A stretch of 64,000 nt of DNA from CAWGUU01 sp963825765 (GTDB lineage Bacteria; Actinomycetota; Acidimicrobiia; Acidimicrobiales; AC-14), in NCBI GenBank assembly GCA_963825765.1, contig CAWGUU010000019.1, positions 62,001 through 126,000 on the forward strand, given 5' to 3'. A model generated the notes under the pieces. It did no database searches. It was not told the origin of the DNA and saw only the letters and a list, made by a program, of their open reading frames with translations. The position numbers and the translations under genes are program-made. Each line of letters opens with the position of its first letter. The first letter of the stretch is position 1. Positions 51,933 to 60,676 of this stretch are shown here, piece after piece.

Positions 51933-52615
51933 GCGAGCCGGGTCCCGGCCGGCACGCCCAGGCCGACCGCGGCGAGATCCTCAACCCGTGGTTGGAGGGA
52001 CGGCTCCACCGCCTGGCGGCCGACGGCCCGATGCAGGGTGAGGCGGGCCGGGCGCTCGACCTCGGCTGCGGCAGGGGTTTCTGGCTGCGACGGATGGAGG
52101 CGGCCGGCCTGGCGCCCGTGGGTCTCGAATACGACCCGGTCCGGGCCGTCGAGGCCCTGCGCCAGGCTCCGACCGCCGCCGGCGACGCCGCAAGACTGCC
52201 GTTCAGGACCTCGTCGATCGACCTGGTCCTGTCGATCCACGTGCTTCACCACCTGCCCGACCCCGAGGCGGTGCTGGCCGAGGTGCGCAGGGTGCTCAGA
52301 CCGGGGGGACACCTGGTGCTGGCCGAGACCGTCGAGGACAACCCCGCCATCCGCCTGGGGCGCCGCGTCCACCCTCATTGGGACGGCGTCGGTGTCCACT
52401 CACGGTTTCGGGCGGCGACGCTTCTGGGGCTGCTCGACGAGGCCGGGCTCGACGTCGTCGACCACCGGCAGCACAGCCTGCTGTCGTTTGCGGCGTGGGC
52501 CCTTCCGGTCGGTGACCGGTGGGCCTGGTCCACCCTTCTCCGGGTCGAGAGCGTCCTCCCCGCCGGGCTCGGCCGATGGGGTGCGCATCTGGAATGTGTG
52601 GCGCGAGCGCCCTGA
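51929..52615 (+). CDS. Class I SAM-dependent methyltransferase
   Basis: GTG 51929 overlaps the preceding stop. The 228-residue product has RALDLGCGRGFWLRRMEAAG (motif I), GLEYDPVRAVEAL (motif II), IDLVLSIHVLHHLPDPEAVL (motif IV) and LRPGGHLVLAETVEDN. The substrate is not predictable. Its last 216 bases overlap the opposite-strand YfhO-like gene. Confidence 0.88.
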   Translation: MSEPGPGRHAQADRGEILNPWLEGRLHRLAADGPMQGEAGRALDLGCGRGFWLRRMEAAGLAPVGLEYDPVRAVEALRQAPTAAGDAARLPFRTSSIDLVLSIHVLHHLPDPEAVLAEVRRVLRPGGHLVLAETVEDNPAIRLGRRVHPHWDGVGVHSRFRAATLLGLLDEAGLDVVDHRQHSLLSFAAWALPVGDRWAWSTLLRVESVLPAGLGRWGAHLECVARAP

Positions 52616-55579
52616 GGGTGACCCGGAGTGCTGTTTCCGGGCCCGGTGCCCGAACGGTCGTCGCCGCCGCCGGATGGCGATCCACGCCAGGCCCATCAGC
52701 ATGCCGCCGGTGATGAAGCGGCCCAGCAGGGCCGACGCCGGCCGTTCGTACTGGAGGGTCACCACGTGCTTGCCGGCGGTGAGGGGGACGCCAACGAAGG
52801 CGCCGTCGGCCTCGTACACCGGGACGCGTCGGCCGTCGATGGTGGCCTTCCAGCCCGGGAACCACGTCTCGGCCACCACCAGGAGGGCGGTCTGGGGGCC
52901 GTCGGTCTCGATCCGCCAGTCGCCGGGACCGAGCCGGGTGGCCTGGGTGAGGGTCTTGGGAGTGTCGGCGGGCGGGAGGCGGTCGTGGATGGGGGCGAAG
53001 GCGGCGACACGGTCGGTGAACAGCCGGTCGCCCAGGACGAAGTTGCCGGGCCCCTCCCGGCTGGGCCCGGTGACCAGGGTCGGGCCGTTCTCCGGGTCTC
53101 CCTCCGGCGGGTCGCACCCCCGGCACGTGAGGCGGAAGACGTAGGTCTTGCCGGCCGAGTCGACGATCGGGTCGAAGGTGTACGCCACCAGCCCGTACTC
53201 GTCGGCGCCCACCGCCTGGCCCCGGGCCACCTCGGCGCCCAGGGCGCGACCATCGTCACTGGCCTCGTGCAGGGTCAGCTCGGTGCCCTTGGCGTCGTTG
53301 CCGACCCAGACGGCCATCCCCCGCAGGCCGTTGGCCAGGGACCGGTAGACGGCGCCCACCGGCTCCTCGGCGATCGGCTCGAACGTGGCGCCGGCGAAGA
53401 AGGCCCCGAACCAGGTGCCGACGGCACAGGCCACCGCCACTTCGCCCGACACCTGCCCGAGCCCGGAGACGTTGCGGGGCTCGCACGCCGGACGGGCCAG
53501 CACGGTGGCCACCGGCATGCCCTGGAAGTGCTGGGCGGTGTTCTTGTCGCCGGTGACGACGCCCACGCTCCTGGTGGCCAGCGCGGTGGCCATCAGCGGG
53601 GACAGATTGGCGTCGCCCACGATCACCGCCTGGTCGTAGGTCCGCACCAGCGGGAGGGTGCGGGGGTTGCGCTGGAGCCAGACCTCGTCGATACGCTCGT
53701 TGGCGGTGCCCCTGTCGGTCGGTTGCTCGACCGCCAGGTAGCCGGTGCCCGTGAGGCCCCATGCTGCCTCCCGTAGCCCGAACGGCCCGACGTAGGTCTC
53801 GCCGGTCAGCCGCCACAGCTCCTTCCCCGACACCGGGTGGGGCCAGCCGACCGACAGCTCCCGACCGCTGTCCAGCAGGCCCGCCACCGAGCGAGGGTCG
53901 AGGCGGCCGGTGGTCAGCCGGGACTCGTCGCCGGCGGCGTCGAGGGCGTCGGTCATCCGCTGGTAGGCGGCCGCCGAATCGGGGGCCTGCACCTGGTAGA
54001 AGGTCCGGTAAGGGAGGATGTCGGCGAAGAAGGCGAGCAGGACGACGCCGGCGAGCACCGCCGGCCGCAGGAACTTCAGGTCCGGCCGGTGGAGGGCGCC
54101 CCACCGGGAGAAGTAGCGGATCGGGAAGGCGGCGCCCAGGGCCAGTCCGAGGGGGGCCACCACGTAGAAGCGCGGGAACCGCAGCGTCGCCATCAGCGGC
54201 ACCACCGACTGGAGCTTGACGAACGGCGCCACGAAGGGCATGAGGACGAGGAGGACGAGCGCGCCGCCCATGACGAAGGGCGTCGAGCGCCCGAGGTGGA
54301 GGCGCCGGATGTAGGCGCCGAGCGCCAGCCCGGCGACGGCCCCGGTCAGGGCGAGGGCGAACCACTCGTTCCGGAGCGCCGGCCCGCTGGCGGCGAGGGG
54401 GACGGCTCCGGTGTTCATCCACATCCCGGCGAGGGAGACCAGCATGACGGCGGCGAGGGTGGCTTCGCCCTTCAGGCGGCTGAGCAGCACGACGGTGACC
54501 ACCGACAGGGCCACGCAGACCCATCCCAGGTAGAACAGCTCGGGGAGGATCTCGGTGCGGTCGAAGCCGACGATGCCGGTCAGGCCGCTCGACCGGGAGA
54601 AGAAGATGCCGATCTCGCGGCCGAAGCTCCCTCCGAGGCCCCACGACAGCTCGCCCCTGACCAGCTCCGGCGGGGAGAGGACGAACGACCTCCCCAGGGT
54701 GAGGAACGGCAGCAGCCAGAAGGCGATGCCACCCAGCGCCACCCCGACCACCACCCCCGCCCGCCTGAGGACGTTCATGGCCGACTCGGTGGTGTCGATG
54801 CCCCGGAGTCGGCCGATCTCGGCGAGAATCAGGAGCCCGCACAGCAGGACGAGGGCGTAGGCGTACTCGGCCTGGTGCAGGACGGCGAAGGCGGCGATCA
54901 GCCCGGCGGCCACCAGGTGCCGGGTGCCGTCCCCGCGCAGGCCCAGGCGCATGCTCCAGGCCAGCCACGGCACCGCGGCCAGCACCGCCATGGCGGTCTC
55001 GGAGCCGATGAGGGCGCCGTGGGAGATGAGGAAGGGGTGCAGGGCGTAGACGATGGCGGCGACCACGCTGGCGGCCGTGCGCCCCCAGATGGACCGGGCC
55101 AGGAGATAGGTGCCGAGCCCGCCGAGCACCTGGAAGGCGAGGATGGCGATCTTGATGGACGCGTCGGCGCCGAGGACGGAGGCCAAAGGCACGAGCAGAA
55201 GGACGGGGAGCGAGGGGGCGAGCGCCCACACCGGGGCGCCGCCCCACATCTCCGGCATCCAGTACGGCACCCGGCCGATGGAGCCGAGGTAGTCGGTGGC
55301 GATCTTGACGTAGAGCGTGGTGCCGGGCCCGTCGAGGGTCAGCGACCCCCTGAGCCAGAGCCCGGAGAAGGCGGCGACGATCACCGTCAGCAGCGCGGCC
55401 ATGGCCGCCACCGGATGGCGGGCGATCAGGACGGCGAAGGGCGACTGGCTGGCCCGCCGGGCCGCCGCCTGCACCGTCCCTCCGGTCGGTGTCGGGTTCT
55501 CCGGCGGCGGGGGCGGGTCGCGCGGCGGCGCGTGCCTGGTGCCCTGGCGGGGGGCGGGGGGAGTGAGCCGCTCGGTCAC
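52400..55579 (-). CDS. Very large YfhO-like polytopic membrane protein
   Basis: The 1059-residue product has a disordered Pro-rich N-terminus, about 12 to 13 membrane helices (from PVAAMAALLTVIVAAFSGLW to LRPAVLAGVVLLAFFADIL), a large extracytoplasmic part (about 540-960), one last helix (ITGGMLMGLAWIAI) and a basic tail. The DGPGTTLYVKIATDYLGSIG region and late WFPGWKATIDGRRVPVYEAD match YfhO/GT-C-like proteins involved in lipid-linked sugar transfer. The final 70 or so residues lie over the methyltransferase gene on the other strand and may have no function. Confidence 0.82.
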   Translation of the reverse strand: MTERLTPPAPRQGTRHAPPRDPPPPPENPTPTGGTVQAAARRASQSPFAVLIARHPVAAMAALLTVIVAAFSGLWLRGSLTLDGPGTTLYVKIATDYLGSIGRVPYWMPEMWGGAPVWALAPSLPVLLLVPLASVLGADASIKIAILAFQVLGGLGTYLLARSIWGRTAASVVAAIVYALHPFLISHGALIGSETAMAVLAAVPWLAWSMRLGLRGDGTRHLVAAGLIAAFAVLHQAEYAYALVLLCGLLILAEIGRLRGIDTTESAMNVLRRAGVVVGVALGGIAFWLLPFLTLGRSFVLSPPELVRGELSWGLGGSFGREIGIFFSRSSGLTGIVGFDRTEILPELFYLGWVCVALSVVTVVLLSRLKGEATLAAVMLVSLAGMWMNTGAVPLAASGPALRNEWFALALTGAVAGLALGAYIRRLHLGRSTPFVMGGALVLLVLMPFVAPFVKLQSVVPLMATLRFPRFYVVAPLGLALGAAFPIRYFSRWGALHRPDLKFLRPAVLAGVVLLAFFADILPYRTFYQVQAPDSAAAYQRMTDALDAAGDESRLTTGRLDPRSVAGLLDSGRELSVGWPHPVSGKELWRLTGETYVGPFGLREAAWGLTGTGYLAVEQPTDRGTANERIDEVWLQRNPRTLPLVRTYDQAVIVGDANLSPLMATALATRSVGVVTGDKNTAQHFQGMPVATVLARPACEPRNVSGLGQVSGEVAVACAVGTWFGAFFAGATFEPIAEEPVGAVYRSLANGLRGMAVWVGNDAKGTELTLHEASDDGRALGAEVARGQAVGADEYGLVAYTFDPIVDSAGKTYVFRLTCRGCDPPEGDPENGPTLVTGPSREGPGNFVLGDRLFTDRVAAFAPIHDRLPPADTPKTLTQATRLGPGDWRIETDGPQTALLVVAETWFPGWKATIDGRRVPVYEADGAFVGVPLTAGKHVVTLQYERPASALLGRFITGGMLMGLAWIAIRRRRRPFGHRARKQHSGSPSGRSRHTFQMRTPSAEPGGEDALDPEKGGPGPPVTDRKGPRRKRQQAVLPVVDDVEPGLVEQPQKRRRPKP

Positions 55580-55685
55580 ATGCGCCGCCGACTCGTCACT
55601 GGTGATTCAGGGCCGGCGGGGCGTGGTGGGGCGAGCCGGGCATCAGCCGATGGTAGATGGCGACGGCCGGCAGGACGGCTCGGGT

Positions 55686-56552
55686 CTACTCCGGGACACA
55701 GAGCACGTTCATGCTGCTCCCGTCGGGTATCCGGGCGGCGAGCGCGTGGGCGTCGGTCGGCAGCGGGCGGCGGGTGCGGAGGTGCTCGAGCCGGTAGTGC
55801 CGGCTGGTCAGGAACTCCACGATCCGCTCGAAGCCGTCGCCGCCCTCGTAGGCGCAGGGCGCCATCTCGATCACGATGGTGGGCCGGCTGCGCTCGACGG
55901 TGGCTGCCGCGCCGGCCAGGACGTCGGGCTCGGCCCCGTCGACGTCGAGCTTCACGAAGTCGACCTTGTCGCCCGCGAGGTAGTCGTCGAGGGTGACGGC
56001 CCGGGCGCCATCGGTGCCCCTGAGCATGCCCCGGTGCTGGGGGTGCAGGTCGGCCGGTTCGGACTCTCCATGCCCGTTGACGAGCGGCCAGCTGGAGTAG
56101 ATGCCGAGGGGTACGGTCCGGTCGTCGGGGCTCACCAGCAGGGCGTGCTCGGCCGTCACCCGCGGGACGAGGGACGGGTTCAGCGCCAGGTTGGCCTGCA
56201 GCTTCGCGAACGCCCAGCAGGTGGGCTCGAAGGCCAGGACACGTCCCGACCCCCCCGCCGCACGTGCGAGGGGCAGGGTGTGGGCGCCGACGTTGGCGCC
56301 GATGTCGACGACGACGTCGCCCGGGGAAACCAGCCGCCGGTAGCGGCGCACGACCGACGGTTCGAAGGCGCCGAACAGGTAGATCGAGAGGTCGATGCCC
56401 TCGCGCAGGTCGAGGCACCACCGCAGGCCGCCGCGGATGACCTCCACCTCCTTCGACCGCCACGGACCGCGGGCCAGGTTGACGAGCTGGTAGGCGACCC
56501 GGGCGCCGAGGAGCATGGTGCGGGCGGAGACGGTGACGATCGGGACCGGCAC
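55686..56552 (-). CDS. FkbM-family methyltransferase
   Basis: GTG 56552 gives 288 residues. The FkbM pattern is clear: GDVVVDIGANVGAHTLPLAR (motif I), VLAFEPTCWAFAKLQANLAL, VTLDDYLAGDKVDFVKLDVD, and GAEPDVLAGAAATVERSRPT. FkbM enzymes methylate hydroxyl groups on sugars or polyketides. It follows the methyltransferase gene 56569-57927 by 16 bases and precedes the YfhO-like gene by 106 bases, so the three may be one operon. Confidence 0.9.
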   Translation of the reverse strand: MPVPIVTVSARTMLLGARVAYQLVNLARGPWRSKEVEVIRGGLRWCLDLREGIDLSIYLFGAFEPSVVRRYRRLVSPGDVVVDIGANVGAHTLPLARAAGGSGRVLAFEPTCWAFAKLQANLALNPSLVPRVTAEHALLVSPDDRTVPLGIYSSWPLVNGHGESEPADLHPQHRGMLRGTDGARAVTLDDYLAGDKVDFVKLDVDGAEPDVLAGAAATVERSRPTIVIEMAPCAYEGGDGFERIVEFLTSRHYRLEHLRTRRPLPTDAHALAARIPDGSSMNVLCVPE

Positions 56553-56568
56553 GCTCAGCCAGCCCTGC

Positions 56569-57927
56569 TCAACCGGGTTTCGCGTCCGGCCGGGTGGCGG
56601 GTTTCGACTCCGGCGGCTGGCGGGTTTTCGCCTCCGGCGGCTGGGCCTCCTGGGGCTGGGAGCGGCCTTGGCCGGTCGTGATCGCCTGCCACAGGTCGTC
56701 CTCGAGCCGGTTGATGCGCTCGCCTTGGAGGCGGATGGCGTCCCAGACGCGCCCGTTCAGCTCGGTGAGGGGGACGCCTCCCGACCTGGTGGTGGCGGTG
56801 ACGGTGCTGTCCAGCTCCCAGAGCGCGGTGAACAGGGCCCTGTCGACCTCCTGCTGGTGGACGTTGACACCACGCTGTTCCCGGTGGGTGCCGAGCAGCT
56901 TCTCCACCAGCCGCCGGGTCACCCGTCCCACCTGTCCGTGGGGCTGACCGGCGTCCAGGTCGACGCCGTCGTGCAGCAGTCGCCCGGCCCGGTACAGCGC
57001 CGACTCGGGCGTGTCGGCCGCTGGCGAGGAAGCTTGGGCCGGGCCGCCGGGCCGGCTGGCGGGGGCCACCGACGCTCCCCGTTCGATCGGGGCCACCCCG
57101 CCGGACGGCGCGGCACCGTCCCCTGCGCCTCCACTTTCCGGTCTCTGCAGGAGCACGAAGTCCTGGTAGGCCATGGACCGCTTGGGCAGGAAGGCGGCGA
57201 CGTCGAACCACCGGGCCCAGTGCTCGAAGACGTACCAGGGGGCGTGGAACGTGGAGTGGTAGAAGTCGGGGAAGGGCCCGCCGGTGAAGGCGTCGTCCTT
57301 GATGAACGAGATGCCGCGTGTGCTCAGCTCCCGGCGGATGACGCTGGCGTCGCCGCCCCGGCCCGCCACCGCCTCTTCGAACCTGGTGAAGGCGGTCTCG
57401 CCGTGGACGCTCAGCACGACGTAGCCACCGGGCTTGACCACCCGGCGGAGCTCGGTGAGCCACTCGTCCTGATAGTGCTCGTCGATGTGGGTGAAGACGC
57501 TGTGGCTGAAGACCAGGTCGAAGAACCCGTCGGCGTAGTCCAGCGGGGGCAGGGGTTGGTTGACCCTGGTCTCCGCCCACGGGATGTTCTCCCTGGTCCA
57601 GGCGATGGCGCGGGCGTCGATGTCGACGCCGTGGACAGACGAGGTCTTGGCCAGGTGCTCGAGCCACAGCAGGATGCGGCCGCACCCGCTGCCGAAGTCG
57701 AGGATGGTCGGGAACGTCTCGAGGGACCGCCCCACCACGCCCAGGACGGCCTCCAGATCCTGCACCGACTGGTGGCCCGAGACGTAGAAGGTGGTCTTGT
57801 CCGTGTAGCCGGTGACCCGGGAGATCAGCTCCTCGTCGGGCCACGGCATCGTCGCCGAGTCGGGCGTGATCAGCCCTCCCGACGCCGGTTTCTGCCCTGT
57901 CTCGTCGACCTCCGGTTGCGCTCCCAC
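56569..57927 (-). CDS. Class I methyltransferase with a long helical C-terminal extension
   Basis: GTG 57927 is used; ATG 57849 (MPWPDEELISRVTGYTDKT) is a strong alternative. The product is about 452 residues. Its methyltransferase core has TILDFGSGCGRILLWLEHLA (motif I), VHGVDIDARAIAWTREN, FFDLVFSHSVFTHIDEHYQD (motif IV) and KPGGYVVLSVHG. After about residue 280 there is a Pro/Ala linker and a helical region (RLVEKLLGTHREQRGVN, NRLEDDLWQAI) ending in a Pro/Lys tail. It is typical of enzymes acting in polysaccharide clusters. Confidence 0.85.
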   Translation of the reverse strand: MGAQPEVDETGQKPASGGLITPDSATMPWPDEELISRVTGYTDKTTFYVSGHQSVQDLEAVLGVVGRSLETFPTILDFGSGCGRILLWLEHLAKTSSVHGVDIDARAIAWTRENIPWAETRVNQPLPPLDYADGFFDLVFSHSVFTHIDEHYQDEWLTELRRVVKPGGYVVLSVHGETAFTRFEEAVAGRGGDASVIRRELSTRGISFIKDDAFTGGPFPDFYHSTFHAPWYVFEHWARWFDVAAFLPKRSMAYQDFVLLQRPESGGAGDGAAPSGGVAPIERGASVAPASRPGGPAQASSPAADTPESALYRAGRLLHDGVDLDAGQPHGQVGRVTRRLVEKLLGTHREQRGVNVHQQEVDRALFTALWELDSTVTATTRSGGVPLTELNGRVWDAIRLQGERINRLEDDLWQAITTGQGRSQPQEAQPPEAKTRQPPESKPATRPDAKPG

Positions 57928-57961
57928 GGTGCGGACAGCGTGGCCCAACACCGGCCCGGAC

Positions 57962-58027
57962 GACAAACAGCCCTGCCTTGCGCGACGAACAGACCCGCCC
58001 TGCGTGACGAGCAGGCCTGCCCCGGAC
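57962..58027. repeat. Three 22-bp tandem units in a divergent promoter region
   Basis: Units begin GACAAACAGCCCTGCC (57962), GACGAACAGACCCGCC (57984) and GACGAGCAGGCCTGCC (58006), each 22 bases long with about three-quarters identity. They lie in the 244-base gap between divergent genes starting at 57927 and 58172. No gene is seen in the gap. Confidence 0.75.
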
Positions 58028-58171
58028 GGCGAGATGCGCGGGAGGGACTCCCTTGCCGGTCCGTCGCCGTGGTGCCTACTGTGGCCCCGATACCGGACCG
58101 GACCGCCCCCGAGCGATTCGCTGGAGCCACTGGGCAGCGGGGTGAGATCGCCGCCGGAGAGTCGCCTGACC

Positions 58172-60676
58172 ATGCGCATCGCCATCGACCTCAGGATCCT
58201 TGCGGTTGGCCCCCGTGCCATCAACCGCGGCATGCCCCGGTTCACCCAGCAGCAGCTGCGCAACGTGCTGGCGATCGACCACGAGAACGAGTACCTGGTG
58301 CTGACGAGGGAGGGCGAGGACCTGTCGGTCGTCGACCGGGCCATCCGCACCGCCCACAACGCCGCCATCTGCCATCCGACGGGCTGGTCGGTCGACGAGC
58401 CGGGCCACCCTCAGACCATGCTGCGGCGCTCCGCCGAGTTCCAGGACTGGCTGGTCGCCCAGCAGGTCGACCTCTACCACGCCACCACGCCGTTCCTGTT
58501 CATCGATCCGTTCCCGCTGGACTTCGACGCCTGCCCGATGGTGGCCACGTTCTACGACGCCATCCCGCTGATCTACCCGCAGCACTACCTGCCGGAGCAG
58601 TTCCGTGACGCCTACAGCTGCTGCCTGGCGGCCGTGCTCCGATCCGACCGCCTCCAGGCCATCTCCGGGTCGGCCCGTCGCGACGCCAGCGTGTACGCGG
58701 GCTTCCCGAGGGATCGGATCGACCTGGTCAGTCCCGTCGCCGACGAATGCTTCCGCCCCCTCGACGCCCGCCAGGTCTGGACGTCGCTCGACGCGCTCAG
58801 GCGGCGGATCAGGCTCCCGTCCCGTTTCGTGCTCACGGTGAGCTCCACCCACCACAGCAAGAACGCCGAGACGCTCCTGCGGGCCTACGCCCTGCTCGAC
58901 GAGCGGCTCCGGGTCTCGTTCCCGCTCGTCTTCTGTTGCCATCTCGACGAGGCCGGGCGGGCGCTGGTCGCGTCGCTGGCCGAGGGACTCGGCATCGAGG
59001 ACGACGTGATCGTCACGGGCATGGTCACCGACGTCGAGCTGGCCGGGCTCTACAACGCCGCCACAGCCGTCGTGCACCCCTCCCGCTACGAAGGGTTCGG
59101 GCTGCCAGTCCTGGAGGCCATGCGCTGCGGCACGCCGGTGATCACCACCACCGCCTCGTCGCTCCCCGAGGTGGGAGGTGACGCCGCGGTGCTGGTCGAC
59201 CCCGAGGACGCAGCTGCGATGGCCGGTGCCATCGCCGCCGTGCTCGAGGACCCCGAACGTAGGGACGGGATGTCTCGGGACGGGCTGATCAACGCCGCCC
59301 GGTTCACCGGCGAGGCGCTGGGAAGGGCCACGCTCGCCGGCTACGAGCGCACCGTCGCCGCCCCCGCACCGGCGACGTCTGGGCCGGCCCGGCCGAGGCT
59401 GGCGATGTGGTCACCGCTGCCGCCGGAGCAGACGGGGATCGCCGACTACACCGTCGAGCTGCTGGCGGGGCTGACCCGCCACGTCGACGTCGAGGTCTTC
59501 GTCAACGACGGCTTCCTGCCCGACATCGACCTGATGGCCCGCTACCGGGTCCACGAGCACAGCGCCTTCGGTCGACGGCTGGCGCAGGTCGGCTTCGATG
59601 CGGTGATCTACCAGGTGGGTGGCTCGCTGTTCCACTGGTACATGAACGAGGCCATGCAGGAGCACCCGGGCATCGTGGTCCTGCACGAGCTGTCGTGGAG
59701 CCACCTGCTGTACCTCCATTCGGAGCTCGAGGGCGACGTCGAGGGGTTCCGCGCCGAGCTGGCGGAGTTGGAGGGCGACCTGGCCCTCCGCTGCTTCGAC
59801 GCCATCCAGGAAGAGGGACCGCCGTCGCTGCGTCAGGAGCTCCTCGACGCGTTTCCGATGCTGGGGCGCATCGTGGCCACCAGCCCGGCCGTCGTCGTGC
59901 ACTACGACGGAGCCCGGCGGGCGATCGAGGACAGGTACCCCGACGCACCGGTGCGAACCGTCGTCATGGGCGTCGCCGACCCCTATACCGGGCCGGCGTG
60001 GCGGGACTGGGCCCTCGCCCGCCGGGCGCTCGGACTGCCCACCGGGTCCTACGTGATCGGCGTCTTCGGCATCGTCGACCGCTCCAAGCGGGTGGAGGCC
60101 GTCATCGAGGCCCTCCCCGCCGTCCTGGAGCAGAACCCGGGTGCCGTCGTGCTGGTCGTGGGCAGGGCCCACGAGTCCCGCTACCTGTCGATGCTCGAGG
60201 ACCTGGCCCGCCGGCTGGACGTGGCGGCGTCGGTGCGCTTCCTCGGCGAGGTCGACCGGCGGACGTTCGACGGCGCCCTGGTGGCGTGCGACGTGGTGGT
60301 GAACCTGAGGGAGTCGACGGTGACCCATCTCTCGGCGACGCTCATGCGGGCGATGGCGGCGGGAAAACCCGTCGTCACCAGCGAGGCGGCGGGCTGGGAC
60401 TTCATCCCCGACGAGGCCTGCGTTCGGATAGCTTCCGATGGCACGCTCGACGAAGAGCTGTGCCGCCTGGGCGGCGACCCCACCCTCCGGGCGCGCATGG
60501 GCGAGGCTGCCCGCCGCTACTTCGAGCGTGAGGCGACGGTCGAGGTGATGGCCCGGCGCTACCTGGAGATCGTCGACGACGTCAGGGCGGGCCCCCCACC
60601 GGTGAAGTCGGGACCGGCGAAGTCAGGGCCGGTGACGACGACAGCAGGCAGCACGTTCGAGAAGGCAGGCCGGTGA
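58172..60676 (+). CDS. Tandem GT4-GT4 glycosyltransferase
   Basis: ATG 58172 with an upstream GGAGAG site gives 834 residues. The first GT-B unit (1 to about 390) has MRIAIDLRILAVGPRAINRG, FVLTVSSTHHSKNAETLLRA and PSRYEGFGLPVLEAMRCGTP, the EX7E motif (first Glu about 307). A second unit (about 405-810) has PEQTGIADYTVELLAGLTRH, YVIGVFGIVDRSKRVEAVIE and HLSATLMRAMAAGKPVVTSE. The linker is Ala/Pro-rich. Two fused retaining glycosyltransferases probably add two sugars in sequence. The stop overlaps the next start (GTGA at 60673). Confidence 0.9.
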   Translation: MRIAIDLRILAVGPRAINRGMPRFTQQQLRNVLAIDHENEYLVLTREGEDLSVVDRAIRTAHNAAICHPTGWSVDEPGHPQTMLRRSAEFQDWLVAQQVDLYHATTPFLFIDPFPLDFDACPMVATFYDAIPLIYPQHYLPEQFRDAYSCCLAAVLRSDRLQAISGSARRDASVYAGFPRDRIDLVSPVADECFRPLDARQVWTSLDALRRRIRLPSRFVLTVSSTHHSKNAETLLRAYALLDERLRVSFPLVFCCHLDEAGRALVASLAEGLGIEDDVIVTGMVTDVELAGLYNAATAVVHPSRYEGFGLPVLEAMRCGTPVITTTASSLPEVGGDAAVLVDPEDAAAMAGAIAAVLEDPERRDGMSRDGLINAARFTGEALGRATLAGYERTVAAPAPATSGPARPRLAMWSPLPPEQTGIADYTVELLAGLTRHVDVEVFVNDGFLPDIDLMARYRVHEHSAFGRRLAQVGFDAVIYQVGGSLFHWYMNEAMQEHPGIVVLHELSWSHLLYLHSELEGDVEGFRAELAELEGDLALRCFDAIQEEGPPSLRQELLDAFPMLGRIVATSPAVVVHYDGARRAIEDRYPDAPVRTVVMGVADPYTGPAWRDWALARRALGLPTGSYVIGVFGIVDRSKRVEAVIEALPAVLEQNPGAVVLVVGRAHESRYLSMLEDLARRLDVAASVRFLGEVDRRTFDGALVACDVVVNLRESTVTHLSATLMRAMAAGKPVVTSEAAGWDFIPDEACVRIASDGTLDEELCRLGGDPTLRARMGEAARRYFEREATVEVMARRYLEIVDDVRAGPPPVKSGPAKSGPVTTTAGSTFEKAGR

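Noticed and set aside
57962..58027. 22-bp repeats considered as a small CRISPR or as coding extension of the gene below 57927
   Set aside because: Units touch each other without spacers, no cas genes are near, and the encoded residues have no pattern beyond the repeat.
57928..58171. Upstream extension of the GT4-GT4 gene to 57812
   Set aside because: It would cross the tandem repeat and the divergent gene; ATG 58172 begins the conserved domain and has a ribosome binding site.
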